A stretch of DNA of 64,000 bases from Limibacillus halophilus (GCF_014191775.1 NZ_JACHXA010000009.1:97156-161155); one strand, 5' to 3'; positions 54,654 to 63,847 are shown, counted from the stretch's first letter. Notes: generated by a model not told the origin, from the letters alone. Numbers and translations are program-made.

Positions 54654-55352
54654 CTAAAGACATATGCGTCGACGTTCCGCCATACAATTGAATTTCTCCA
54701 CAGCCCGATTTCCCTTTTCTTGAATCTCGCGGCGAAGTGCCCTCATATATTTCTCATATTGCTCTGGTGCTGACTCATAAATTCTAATCGCCGAGCTACG
54801 ACCGTCTGCTGCACCCGCGAATGCGCGGACATCACCTTTACATTGCATCAACTCGAAAGTGTTGCTGGGAGAGTAATCGTGCCCACTTTGTTTCCTAACA
54901 CAAGCTGGTACGCCGTAATTCGTATGAATCTTCCCGGCGCCTGTAAGGATTGGATATGTCTGATATGAAGGTTCAACTGAAATACCGGGGCAAAGAGAAG
55001 AGATTGATACAGTTCCTGATTCTTCAAATCTATCTACATAACAGTTATATGTTTCATAGGATTGTTCGATAAGTATTTGAAAATTATTTTGTAGTTTTTC
55101 AGAAATACATGAATAATAATTATCAAGAGCGCGAATATAATTGTCAACACTTAGACGACAAGCTTGAAATTCAGATGAATATTCAAAGCTGCCTAACCAA
55201 AGGCACGCGGGCTCATTAGGAAGTTGATTGCTTTGGCAGCCATATGAATAAGTTGTAATAGGCCAAGATGTATCTCTGACCGCCACACCACCTCCATTCT
55301 GAGTGCAGCCACTGCAAAAGATAAGAAAAAAGCAAACGCAGAGTCGCAACAT
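54654..55352 (-). CDS. Orphan lipoprotein of unknown function
   Basis: 232 residues from the ATG at 55352. The frame is open further upstream, but this start gives a lipoprotein signal: MLRLCVCFFLIFCSGCTQNG with lipobox FCSGC. The mature part is Cys-containing and Tyr/Asn-rich (DNYIRALDNYYSCISEKLQN) with a basic helical C-terminus (YMRALRREIQEKGNRAVEKF). No family is recognised. It is AT-rich, monocistronic, and opposite in direction to its island neighbours. A cargo gene of the island, possibly envelope-protective. Confidence 0.7.
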   Translation of the reverse strand: MLRLCVCFFLIFCSGCTQNGGGVAVRDTSWPITTYSYGCQSNQLPNEPACLWLGSFEYSSEFQACRLSVDNYIRALDNYYSCISEKLQNNFQILIEQSYETYNCYVDRFEESGTVSISSLCPGISVEPSYQTYPILTGAGKIHTNYGVPACVRKQSGHDYSPSNTFELMQCKGDVRAFAGAADGRSSAIRIYESAPEQYEKYMRALRREIQEKGNRAVEKFNCMAERRRICL

Positions 55353-55992
55353 CCTACAATAATGCCCGCTGATGCATGTAACCTCAAGAGTCGCCCTTCT
55401 GAGCAATTGGCAAAAGCCGCCCCTAGATCCTCCTTGCGGTGCGTGGCTCGGAAGACATTCGAACCGCGAACGCGTTCGCGAATCCGGACTCTGGAACAAC
55501 AATCATGTTGATGATCAGAGTGGCCTGCATTTTTTAAGCTGTTTCGACCGCTGGATGGATTTGGCCAGGAAGCTTTGAAAAAACTGCGTTGGACATTTGA
55601 CCCCCTACAGCAAGAAGAACATTTTTCGTGAAGAAATAAATTGAAGTAATAATTTGTCCCTTATTGACATTTTAGCAGTGTCAAACCCGTGCAATCTTGT
55701 CCCATGTGACGCGTTTTTTTCAGTCCTTTGGTAGGCGGATTTTGAAATTCGCTCCCGAAATCCGAAAATCTTTTCGGAATCATAAAACTTCATTTAAAAC
55801 AGTAAATTAGATGTTTGATTAATTTGCGTGAAGGCCCCCTATTTTGGGCATGTGTGTGGAATTAAGAGTGCCCCATATGCGCAGCACTATCTAATGGGAC
55901 ATAGTTTTGCATCAAACTAAAATATAGATATAATAATAAGGGATAAATGACATCAATCCTCCGGCATTAATAAATGATTGGAGGTTCTAACC
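55353..55992. other. AT-rich non-coding stretch in the island
   Basis: About 640 bases without a convincing gene. The left part (to about 55580) is GC-rich and contains a 16-base palindrome. The right part is very AT-rich and probably holds the promoter of the downstream two-gene unit. The abrupt composition change near 55580 could be an insertion boundary. Confidence 0.4.
55465..55480. repeat. Perfect 16-base palindrome
   Basis: CGCGAACGCGTTCGCG is fully self-complementary. It may be a recombination or protein-binding site; the adjacent TTCGAACC on its left has a faint tRNA T-arm look. Function unknown. Confidence 0.45.
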
Positions 55993-57090
55993 ATGAAATA
56001 CATAGTAGATTATTACAACGATACTCTTATTAGCATAATAAATTTACGAGAACAGTGCGACAGCGTCCTTGAGATCCCCGGCCTATCCCCTTGGCTTGCC
56101 ATGAGCCTTTTACAGAAAGCCATCCGACGGGGGCGGGTTGATCTCGCTCTTTGTGCGGCACGGGCTCTGTATCGTAAGTCGCCAGACCGTCTGTGGCGGC
56201 GGTTGGCTGTCATCGCGTTTGAGGATGTTGGCTTGGCAGATATCGATGCTGTTGGCTTGGTGCTTGCCGGACTGTCAGGGAGAAAACGGTGGGCAAGGAT
56301 TGGAGGGGAGTGGGCAGTTGTTTCGTATTTAACTTTGCATTTAGCGAGGGCGTGTAAATGCAGAGCAACAGACGATCTTGTTATCGTGGCGGACTGGCAT
56401 CTAGACCTGGAAGATGTACGTCTGTCGATGACTTACCAACCCTTCAGAACGCTCATTGAACACCTCAGGAGTGATGCACCTCTTGAGAGCCGAGCGGTAG
56501 CCCTGCGTTACTGCCTAGGAACCGACAGATTCCCATCGTTCAATATGAGACCGCGGAAAGGCGATCCGAAGGCCCTCTTCGAGTGCTTCGAGAATTCGCA
56601 AGTGCCTATGACCGTGGTGGCTCTCGCGAGCGAGGGCTTCAAGAAAGGGGCTGGATTGTTGGCACCCCACTTAATGCTTCTTTGGCAGGAGCGTAGTGCC
56701 AGATCCTTAGCCTGCATGGCTGATGAGCTTCCAGAAGAAACGCAGATTTCCGGTATTCCTTCGTGGTGTTTCGACATGCATGTGCGCGAAGGCAATCGGG
56801 CTTTTGCGCGCTTTCTAGAAGCTGACTGTCGAACCGCGCGCTGGATCGCGCAACACGTCCCAAAAGACGAGCGGGTTGCCTATCTTGCCGGTATCGCATT
56901 CCGCCACGAAGCCAGTCTGGTTAATCGGCGTCTGCAGTGGGGTGCAGGCTATCGAATACGAAAGATGGCCGACCTGGGGTGCTCCGGGGCGGGCATCAGG
57001 GACTGCTCCGAAGTTTTGCATCTTCTGGGCGAAGACCACGCGCTACTCAATCAGGTCCGCAGGTCTGTGTGCGTGCCTAACTCCCGATAA
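55993..57090 (+). CDS. Unknown protein with RarA/clamp-loader C-terminal-like helical region, paired with a recombinase
   Basis: 365 residues from the ATG at 55993 (GGAGGT upstream). No ATPase motif is present. Residues about 30-80 read LLQKAIRRGRVDLALCAARA and LWRRLAVIAFEDVGLADIDA. This pattern resembles the helical C-terminal domain of RarA/MgsA and related clamp-loader ATPases, whose usual form is ARRLVRLASEDIGLADP. The rest is all-helical and unrecognised. A tyrosine recombinase follows after 23 bases. It may be an accessory factor of that recombinase or a replication-linked regulator; both ideas are inference. Confidence 0.55.
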   Translation: MKYIVDYYNDTLISIINLREQCDSVLEIPGLSPWLAMSLLQKAIRRGRVDLALCAARALYRKSPDRLWRRLAVIAFEDVGLADIDAVGLVLAGLSGRKRWARIGGEWAVVSYLTLHLARACKCRATDDLVIVADWHLDLEDVRLSMTYQPFRTLIEHLRSDAPLESRAVALRYCLGTDRFPSFNMRPRKGDPKALFECFENSQVPMTVVALASEGFKKGAGLLAPHLMLLWQERSARSLACMADELPEETQISGIPSWCFDMHVREGNRAFARFLEADCRTARWIAQHVPKDERVAYLAGIAFRHEASLVNRRLQWGAGYRIRKMADLGCSGAGIRDCSEVLHLLGEDHALLNQVRRSVCVPNSR

Positions 57091-57113
57091 TCATCACTTA
57101 TCGGAGGTAAAAA

Positions 57114-58046
57114 ATGAGCAATCTGACGACTTCAAATCCTGGACCTCCAGAGATCGATCAAAGCGTCCTGGAGTACGTCCGAAATGCGATTTCAGAAAAT
57201 ACGCGCAGAGCCTACAGGTCGGACCTGGAACATTTCATCGCTTGGGGCGGGACCATTCCTTGTGTGCCGGAAGTTCTAGCCACTTATCTGTCAGATCAGG
57301 CTGGGGCTTATGCGGTGTCCACGATTAAGCGTCGGCTAGCGGCTCTCACGGCCGCCCATGAAGCAAAAGGCTGTCCCTCTCCAACTACCTCAAAGCTGAT
57401 CAAAGCTACTCTTCGGGGTATTCAGCGAATTCATGGTACGCCACAAAGTCAATCCAAACCCCTCCTCGTTGAGGACTTGATCAAGATCGTATCCGGCTTG
57501 GGTGAATCGCCGAAGGATCTCCGTGACAAGGCTCTGCTTTTGGTGGGTTTCGCCGGCGGTTTCCGAAGGTCCGAACTCGTTGCAATCGATTGCAATGACA
57601 TTGAGTGGGTCCGACAGGGCATGGTCATAACGATCCGACGTTCTAAGACTGATCAGACAGGAACGGGTCGCCGGATCGGGATACCGTATGCGAGGGGTGA
57701 GTTCTGCCCCGTTCGTTCGCTTGATCTTTGGATTTTGACATCCGGAATGAAGAGCGAGGGTCCCACATTTCGGTCCGTATCAAAGCACGGACGCATTAGT
57801 AACAAACGTCTGTCTGCAGAGGCGGTGGCAAAAATCGTGAAAGAGCGTGTCAGGGGTATCGGACTTAACCCAGCCCGGTATTCAGCGCACTCTCTGAGAG
57901 CTGGCTTAGCGACAAGTGCTGCAATGAAAGGCGCAACTACGATTTCAATTCGAAAGCAGACCGGTCATCGATCAGATGCAATGCTCGCGCGCTATGTGCG
58001 TGAGGGAGAACTGTTCTCCGAGAATGCTGCCGCCCGCCTATTCTGA
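57114..58046 (+). CDS. Tyrosine recombinase, XerC/D-like
   Basis: 310 residues. An N-terminal SAM-like core-binding domain (residues 15-110) is followed by the catalytic domain with R151 (FAGGFRRSELVAIDC), K178 in RRSKTDQTGTGRR, H259-x-x-R262 (HSLRAGLATSAAMKG), H285 (QTGHRSDAML) and Tyr294 (ARYVREG). GGAGGT precedes the ATG. It lacks an arm-binding domain, unlike the integrase at 51227, so it is a simpler recombinase that probably belongs to another mobile unit together with the upstream 365-residue protein. Confidence 0.92.
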   Translation: MSNLTTSNPGPPEIDQSVLEYVRNAISENTRRAYRSDLEHFIAWGGTIPCVPEVLATYLSDQAGAYAVSTIKRRLAALTAAHEAKGCPSPTTSKLIKATLRGIQRIHGTPQSQSKPLLVEDLIKIVSGLGESPKDLRDKALLLVGFAGGFRRSELVAIDCNDIEWVRQGMVITIRRSKTDQTGTGRRIGIPYARGEFCPVRSLDLWILTSGMKSEGPTFRSVSKHGRISNKRLSAEAVAKIVKERVRGIGLNPARYSAHSLRAGLATSAAMKGATTISIRKQTGHRSDAMLARYVREGELFSENAAARLF

Positions 58047-58467
58047 GAATATTTCGGGTGCAGCGTCCACGCAGATAGGTGCCGGTGGGTGACACACGCC
58101 GCATCATGATCTTGGGCGGCAAGCCACTAGCCTTCAGGTGTTGTAATATTTTCTAAGGGCGCCTAGTGCCATCGGGTCGAACGAGTGCTTATCTTCCGCT
58201 GGCAAGTTCATCAACACGCCGATACAAGCTGAGGTGTTCGGTTCCGTAGTTCGTTCCAGCCTTATCTGTAGGCGGAATGATACGATGCGCCATCTAGTTA
58301 AGGCTGACGAGCACTCGACCGCCACCCGCAAGCCCGGTGGGCTATCGGGCTCGGGACACCCAAAACGCCAGCAAAATCAAAGCAGGGACAGTTGTTGCTG
58401 TCACTAACTTTCACAACTTAAGCTACAAAAAGGTGTATCCATTGGATGCAGTCGGACGCTATGAAGG
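58047..58467. other. Spacer with no confident gene
   Basis: About 420 bases. A 65-codon open frame on the minus strand (58134-58331, ending HSFDPMALGALRKYYNT) has plausible protein character but no recognised family and could be a decayed gene end. The 5' part of the truncated metallopeptidase gene may also lie here in a decayed state. Confidence 0.35.
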
Positions 58468-58914
58468 ATGTTGGCCTCCGTATTCGCGCCCCGAAGCTAT
58501 GTCGAGGTTGATCATCATCATATCGAGCTAGGCATTCCTAAAGGCGCAAACACGGAAAACCGGCGCACTGTCCTTGATAATTGGTACTGGCAGGAGCTTC
58601 GTGGTGCTGCGTCAGCGCTGATAGAGACATGGCAGGAACGATTTGGGGTCGAAGTCGATCACTTCTTTATCCAGCGCATGAAAACCAATTGGGGCGGAAG
58701 CAGCACTCAGCGAAGAACGATCCGGCTCAATCTGGAGCTCGCCAAGAAGGATATCGAGTGTCTGGACTACGTTATTCTTCATGAGCGTGCACATTTCATC
58801 GTTCTTAATCATGGCGACGGATTTATTGCGCTGCTCGATCGACATATGCCGAACTGGCGGCATGTGAGAAAGCACCTGAATGATTTGCCGCTTGGGTTTA
58901 TTGAAAAACCATAG
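58468..58914 (+). CDS. YgjP/DUF45-like zinc metallopeptidase, N-terminally truncated
   Basis: 148 residues that align by eye to the C-terminal two thirds of YgjP/DUF45 proteins (usually about 230 residues). Family blocks are QRMKTNWGGSSTQRRTIRLN, LELAKKDIECLDYVILHERA and HFIVLNHGDGFIALLDRHMP. The zinc motif HExxH is kept as HERAH (58780-58794). The normal N-terminal beta-rich part is missing or out of frame. Such genes often sit in defence islands and beside restriction systems; here an ABC-3C cassette starts 136 bases later. It may be a remnant. Confidence 0.72.
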   Translation: MLASVFAPRSYVEVDHHHIELGIPKGANTENRRTVLDNWYWQELRGAASALIETWQERFGVEVDHFFIQRMKTNWGGSSTQRRTIRLNLELAKKDIECLDYVILHERAHFIVLNHGDGFIALLDRHMPNWRHVRKHLNDLPLGFIEKP

Positions 58915-59050
58915 ACTAGCAAGTGTCGGAGTGCCTTGACTATCTATACTGATTTAATATTGGTAATTATCTCTTATGTGGAGCATTGCTACCTTAAGGG
59001 CGCGTAAAGTGATAGTGATCGCGGAAAAGAAATGCCGGTGTAAATAGAAG

Positions 59051-60172
59051 ATGTCGGAAGATTTCGAACTTAATGATATTGAGCCGCAGCAGTCGAGCAA
59101 TGTTCCAACTGCCGCGCAAGTGTCTTCCGGAATTCCGGTCCCTCCGGTGCGCTTGATCGAGGTCCTTTCGCCGGATGACTGGGAAGCATTTACTGTGGAA
59201 TGGCTGACGCATCACAAATCAAGGGGTTTGTATAAAGCAATCAGGCGTTACTCCGGACCGGGTGATCGTGGTCTCGATGTGGTTGCTTTCACTTCAGCGG
59301 ATGGCTTCGCTGAACCTTGGGATAGCTACCAGTGCAAGCACTATAACCATGCGCTGACGCCAGAAGACGTTTGTGCAGAAGTCGCTAAAGTAATCTATCA
59401 CTCCTTCAACCGGACGCCGCCTTTTAACCAAGCCTGCCGTGTCCCTCACCGTCATGTTTTTGTTTCCCCTCGAGGAGTGGGGATTACCGTTGGCCGATGG
59501 CTCACGGATTCGGAGACCTTCAAAACGGAAATCAAGTCGCGCTGGGATACCCAATGTGCCCCGAAGATAGGTGCCGGAATATCTGCGCCGTTAACGGGTG
59601 ATTTGTTATCCTATGTGGACAGCTTTGATTTTTCGATTTTTGAGGACAGGACAGGGGCTGAGCTTATTGAGGAACACTTCCAGACCGTTTTTTACGCACC
59701 ACGATTTGGCGGTGGTTTGCCACCGCGCGGTACAGCACCGCCCCCGCCGCCCACGCCTGCTTCCGAAGAAAGCGTATATCTCCGAAAGCTTCTCGATGCC
59801 TACGGAGATCACTTAGGTACGGCAATTACCGCGACCGCAGACCTCGATCCAGACGGAGGGCTCCGCGAGCACTATAATCGCCAGCGCGTTCTTTTTTACA
59901 GTGCCGAAGCTCTCCGAAATTTTGCGCGTGATCGTACGCCGAGAGACACTTTTGATTCTCTTCAGGAGGATATCTTCAACGGCGTGATCGATGTGTGCGA
60001 GGCGTCCTACGCCTCTGGACTGGAGTGTCTACGAGCAACCATTTCGACGGCTGCGACCGTTGACGTTGGCGGAAATGCCCTAGTCGGTGTTACCCGTGTT
60101 GCGGATAAACAAGGTGTGTGCCACCAACTCGCCAATGATGACCGTTTGACCTGGGTGGACGCCGATGCCTGA
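59051..60172 (+). CDS. ABC-3C system effector: PD-(D/E)xK nuclease with C-terminal signalling domain
   Basis: 373 residues. Residues about 40-180 carry a Mrr-like restriction endonuclease fold: the Glu-rich WEAFTVEW, then GPGDRGLDVVAF (catalytic D76) and DSYQCKHY (Q94, K96). After a Pro-rich linker (residues ~225-240), the C-terminal ~130 residues (SVYLRKLLDAYGDHLGTAIT ... KQGVCHQLANDDRLTWV) match the pattern of ABC-three-component C-terminal domains. The known scheme is that the effector is held by the middle component and released by the ABC ATPase on sensing invasion. It overlaps the next gene by 8 bases. Assignment is by recall of the ABC-3C families. Confidence 0.75.
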   Translation: MSEDFELNDIEPQQSSNVPTAAQVSSGIPVPPVRLIEVLSPDDWEAFTVEWLTHHKSRGLYKAIRRYSGPGDRGLDVVAFTSADGFAEPWDSYQCKHYNHALTPEDVCAEVAKVIYHSFNRTPPFNQACRVPHRHVFVSPRGVGITVGRWLTDSETFKTEIKSRWDTQCAPKIGAGISAPLTGDLLSYVDSFDFSIFEDRTGAELIEEHFQTVFYAPRFGGGLPPRGTAPPPPPTPASEESVYLRKLLDAYGDHLGTAITATADLDPDGGLREHYNRQRVLFYSAEALRNFARDRTPRDTFDSLQEDIFNGVIDVCEASYASGLECLRATISTAATVDVGGNALVGVTRVADKQGVCHQLANDDRLTWVDADA

Positions 60173-60662
60173 TCGAAAGCCCAGCCCCTTCAACAGTGCT
60201 TTGGAAACTGGCGTTCGGACATTAGCGCTCTTGGTCGCTGCCTACCCGAATGCCCATGATCTTCACAGGCTTGTTCAATATGATTACCTGACTGTGCACT
60301 CCGCTGACGCGGACGGTCCACCCAGCCTGCATCCCGCGCTTCCGATGCGGTCCAATGAGCTGTTGGTTCGCCGTCACATCGTTGAGCGTGGTCTTCTATT
60401 GATGGTTAGCGCTAAGCTCGTCCGAAGATATTCGGACAGCCGTGGTTTTCTTTTTGTCGCAGAGGATGCCGCCGGCGCCTTTCTCGCCAATCTCACGTCA
60501 GAGTATCTCGTCGGCGTAAAGGCGCGGGCCCAATGGGTCGTAGACGCGTTCGATGCGCTGACGGCTGATGAACTTGATCGAGTTGTTAATAGGCTCTTCG
60601 AAGCCTGGACAGTCGAGTTTCAGCCCGTTGAAACTCCTTACCAGATGGAGTTGCCGAAATGA
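60165..60662 (+). CDS. ABC-3C system middle component (MC2-like)
   Basis: 165 residues. PFNSALETGVRTLALLVAAY, then HDLHRLVQYDYLTVHSADAD, GPPSLHPALPMRSNELLVRR and HIVERGLLLMVSAKLVRRYS form the characteristic middle-component (MC2) pattern. It is a small helical adaptor predicted to bridge the nuclease effector and the ABC ATPase. It overlaps the effector gene by 8 bases and the ATPase gene by 4 (ATGA), so all three are translationally coupled. Confidence 0.8.
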   Translation: MPDRKPSPFNSALETGVRTLALLVAAYPNAHDLHRLVQYDYLTVHSADADGPPSLHPALPMRSNELLVRRHIVERGLLLMVSAKLVRRYSDSRGFLFVAEDAAGAFLANLTSEYLVGVKARAQWVVDAFDALTADELDRVVNRLFEAWTVEFQPVETPYQMELPK

Positions 60663-62514
60663 GCGGTCTCCTTCTCAAGCATTTGGCATTTCTCGGCCCG
60701 AACCGCCCACCTGCCAGTATCACTCTTGAAGCGGGGCTTAACGTGATCTGTGGAGCTTCCGAGACAGGAAAGTCGTTCATCGTAGAAAGCATTGACTTCA
60801 TGCTTGGCGGAAGCGAGCCGCCGAAGGATATTCCCGAGAAAGCGGGCTATGATCGCGTTCGGCTTCTCATAGAAAGCGCGGGCTGGCCTCCCCTTGGATT
60901 AGAGCGAAGCATTGAGGGGGTAATTTCTCTGCATACGAAGAGGCACTACTTGACGGAGAACCCATTACAGAGCGCAAGGTTTTGCGTGATCGGCACAGTG
61001 GAGCTAGAGAGGACACCCTTTCACACGCCCTCCTTGAGCGCGTGGGCTTGATTTCAAAGCAACTCCGGAGAAACAGAGCTGGCGACACCCGGTCTCTAAG
61101 TTTTCGAGACCTTGCGCGCCTTTCTGTGGTCAATGAACAGGAGATTCAGAGAAGCGGCTCGCCTTTGCTTTCGGGCCAATTCGTTCAATCAACGCCAGAG
61201 TATGCGGCTTTCAAACTTCTCATTACAGGGACCGACGATAGTGCGCTTGTTTCTTCGAGGGAGGTGGCCGGTAGGCGCGAGTCTGTTTCGGGTAAGCTGG
61301 AGTTGCTCGACCAACTCATTGAAGAGCTTCAAGTCGAAATCAATGAAGAAGGACTCGATGAGGCGGAATTGCGAGATCAACTTAAAAAGCTGGAAGGAAA
61401 CATCGAGGAGCGGAACACTGCGCTGAACGAGGTCCAGGCCGTCCACGACGATCTCCTTCAACAGAGAGCCGGGCTGGCGAGAGACATACAAAGGCGGCGA
61501 GCACGTTTGTTGGAGATTCAAGAACTGACAGGCCGCTTCAAACTCCTTGATGAGCACTACCAAACGGACCTGAAGAGACTTGAGGCCATACATGAGTCTG
61601 GCTCGTTCTTTGTCCACCTCGACCGGGACATTTGTCCTCTGTGTGGAGCAAATCCCGGCGACCAACATTTGGATGCTGAATGCGATGGGAATACGGAAGA
61701 AGTAGTTTTAGCAGCTGGTGCTGAGATGGACAAAATTCGGCGGTTGGATCGGGAATTGAGTGAAACTGTCGTCTCTCTCAAAAATGAGGTCGAGCAAATA
61801 GACTCCGAATTACCTAGCTTGCAGGAGCAGTACAAAAAGATCGACGAACAACTTACCGAGATTGCCAAACCCACGGTCTCAACGGAGCGCGCATCATACA
61901 ATCAATTGATTTCGGAGCGCGCTGAGGTGAACGCTTCGTTTGATAAATTTAGACGACTCGAACGTTTGGTTCATCAAAAAGATGAACTCGAGGAACAGGA
62001 GGAAGATGGAGGCGAGGCAACTGAGTCTCGTACGACGGTCCCAAGAATTACGCTCGATGCGTTTTCGCAGACCGTTGAACGCGTTCTCACTGAATGGCAC
62101 TACCCCAACGCTAACCGCGTCTTCTTCGATGAATCGGCCAAGGATTTTCAGATAGCTGGAAAAGCCAGGGGTAGCTCTGGCAAGGGCCTTAGAGCGATTA
62201 CACATGCGGCGGTGTCTATCGCGGTTCTAGAGTTCTGTCTTGAACATGACCTGCCGCATCCCGGATTTCTCGTCCTTGATTCTCCACTGCTGGCTTACTG
62301 GAAGCCGGAAGGTGAAGAGGATGATCTCAGCGGTACGGACCTAAAGGAAAGGTTCTATGACTATATCCTTGGCCTGAGGTCCGATGCCCAAGTCATAATT
62401 GTTGAAAATGAGCACCCGCCAGATTTTGTTTTGGAGAGAGGGAACGTCACTGTCTTCACGAAGAACCCACATCGTGACCGGTATGGATTCTTCCCTGTTC
62501 GAAACGGTGTTTAG
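60659..62514 (+). pseudogene. ABC-3C Rad50-like ABC ATPase with a one-base frameshift
   Basis: Two overlapping frames form one gene. The first (60659-61051) has Walker A GASETGKSF at residues 32-40. The conserved sequence then moves to the -1 frame (continuing to 62514) at a run of five G residues, 60916-60920; with one more G, GLERSIEGGNFSAYEEALLD and then LSFRDLARLSVVNEQEIQRS would read through. The second part has a long coiled coil with a CPLCGANPGDQH zinc-hook-like motif, a QIAGKARGSSGKGLRAITHA signature region and Walker B FLVLDSPLLAY. It is the sensor/driver of the cassette. The shift may be a real mutation, a sequencing error, or programmed slippage. Confidence 0.8.
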
Positions 62515-62559
62515 CAGCTGCGCTATCGTTTAAAATCAACAACTGTCGAGGGAGCAGGT

Positions 62560-63603
62560 TTGAAGGGAAAGCAAATAAAGCTCGGCAACAGACGGGTGTG
62601 GATGCACAAGGCGATACAGCACACAAATTTCGAAGCCGAAAGCGTTTTGAGCAATGACCCGTGGCTCTTCGTAGAACTGTGGTTGAAGCGAAACGGCAAG
62701 GCGGATGCTTTAGCTTATTGGCTCCAGGCGCGCCGTTTTGCCGACGCGACCAAGACACTAGGTATCGAAGCTGCTCCCTTAACCCTCTACTACTCGTTCC
62801 TAAACGCTACGAAGGCTCTCTTGGAAGTCCGTTCTGCCGTTCACGGCACCACCCACGGTGTTACTGGAGAGCGGCCAGCGAGCGCCAAGGCATCTTTGGC
62901 AAATGAGAAGGTAACGTTCCTGTCGGGTGGTGTTCTACCTGCCCTTTGTCGCTATCTCGGCGAAAGTCCAAACAAGCACGAATATAGTTTGAAAGAACTT
63001 CTATGGAATCTGCCATTTGTACATCGTGCTTTTCGGCACACATTCACGTCAGCGCCTGAACTATTCATACCGTTGGAAAAGGCTTGCTACGTAAGCCACG
63101 ACGGTACAAGCGAGGCGTGGTTCGAGGCGATGGTCATTCCTCGTTACGCGGATGGCCGCATCCTTCAATCTATTCCAGGATTGTTTGAAACATTTGAGCA
63201 TGCAGGGAACACTTTCGTTCGCAGAGAGAAGAGGTTCAAATGGATCAAGGGAAGGTCGGACAAGCGAGAGAAGTCTCAGGCGCTCGTCCGTTTAGGAAAT
63301 TACCACTCGACAACAAGACGTATCGTCGTGCCGATAAGCGGTAACAGAGACCTTTGGTATCTCAAGAAGAATTCAACGCAGAACAAGTTAGCGGAGCGTC
63401 ATGAGCTTTCAATTGCGTTTGCCGCCATGCACCGGCTTAGCGAACTGTCGCGCTATGATCCAAGGGGTTTTGATCGTCACCTGTGCGGCAACGCAAACTG
63501 GCTGCTTACGGAGTTTATTGAACACGCTGCAAGCCAATTTATTGATCAGATTTCGTCGGAAATTACAGGGTTTCAATTTTGGAAGCCGGGAATTCGCAGT
63601 TAA
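62560..63603 (+). CDS. YaaC-like protein
   Basis: 347 residues from a TTG at 62560 preceded by GAGGGAG. Helical throughout; AYWLQARRFADATKTLGIEA and APLTLYYSFLNATKALLEVR are the YaaC signature, with HHG-like THGVTGERP after it. YaaC has no known activity, but relatives recur in defence islands and next to nuclease or ATPase genes. It is 45 bases after the ABC ATPase in the same direction and is likely part of the same operon. The C-terminus (FIEHAASQFIDQISSEITGF) looks complete. Confidence 0.75.
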   Translation: MKGKQIKLGNRRVWMHKAIQHTNFEAESVLSNDPWLFVELWLKRNGKADALAYWLQARRFADATKTLGIEAAPLTLYYSFLNATKALLEVRSAVHGTTHGVTGERPASAKASLANEKVTFLSGGVLPALCRYLGESPNKHEYSLKELLWNLPFVHRAFRHTFTSAPELFIPLEKACYVSHDGTSEAWFEAMVIPRYADGRILQSIPGLFETFEHAGNTFVRREKRFKWIKGRSDKREKSQALVRLGNYHSTTRRIVVPISGNRDLWYLKKNSTQNKLAERHELSIAFAAMHRLSELSRYDPRGFDRHLCGNANWLLTEFIEHAASQFIDQISSEITGFQFWKPGIRS

Positions 63604-63847
63604 CCGGTCGTTTCGAGGGCGCGTCCGGCCTCGGCCGGACCGGGCTCTACTTGCGCCTCTGGCGCTCCCCGAGCCCCTGCAATACAGGGTCTCGGCGGCA
63701 CTGTCATGTGTGGACGTATATGGACCCCGCCCGATTGCAACGGGATGGCTGGATCAGGATCAAGGGCCACAACTGCTGACGTATATCCGGCTTCCTGATG
63801 CGGCTTGACTATTTTTCGCCGCGAGCCTCGAAGGGTTGCTTCTTCGA
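63604..63847. other. GC-rich structured interval next to an IS110 end
   Basis: About 244 bases with no protein. A perfect 8-bp palindromic stem GTCCGGCC / GGCCGGAC lies at 63623-63640 with a two-base loop, and a second hairpin GAGCCCCTG / CAGGGTCTC (one mismatch) at 63671-63693. Composition is sharply more GC-rich than the YaaC-like gene. It is the flank of the IS110 transposase 3' end. IS110 elements have no terminal inverted repeats and carry structured non-coding ends. Confidence 0.4.

Noticed and set aside
54507..54773. Plus-strand 88-codon frame after the IS3 fragment
   Set aside because: Overlaps the end of the lipoprotein gene on the other strand, has no good ribosome-binding site, and has no similarity.
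55441..55480. tRNA-like 3' end on the minus strand (GGTTCGAAT followed by TCTTCC)
   Set aside because: The T stem does not pair and no anticodon arm or acceptor stem can be built; at most a chance resemblance to the tRNA-Arg attachment sequence.
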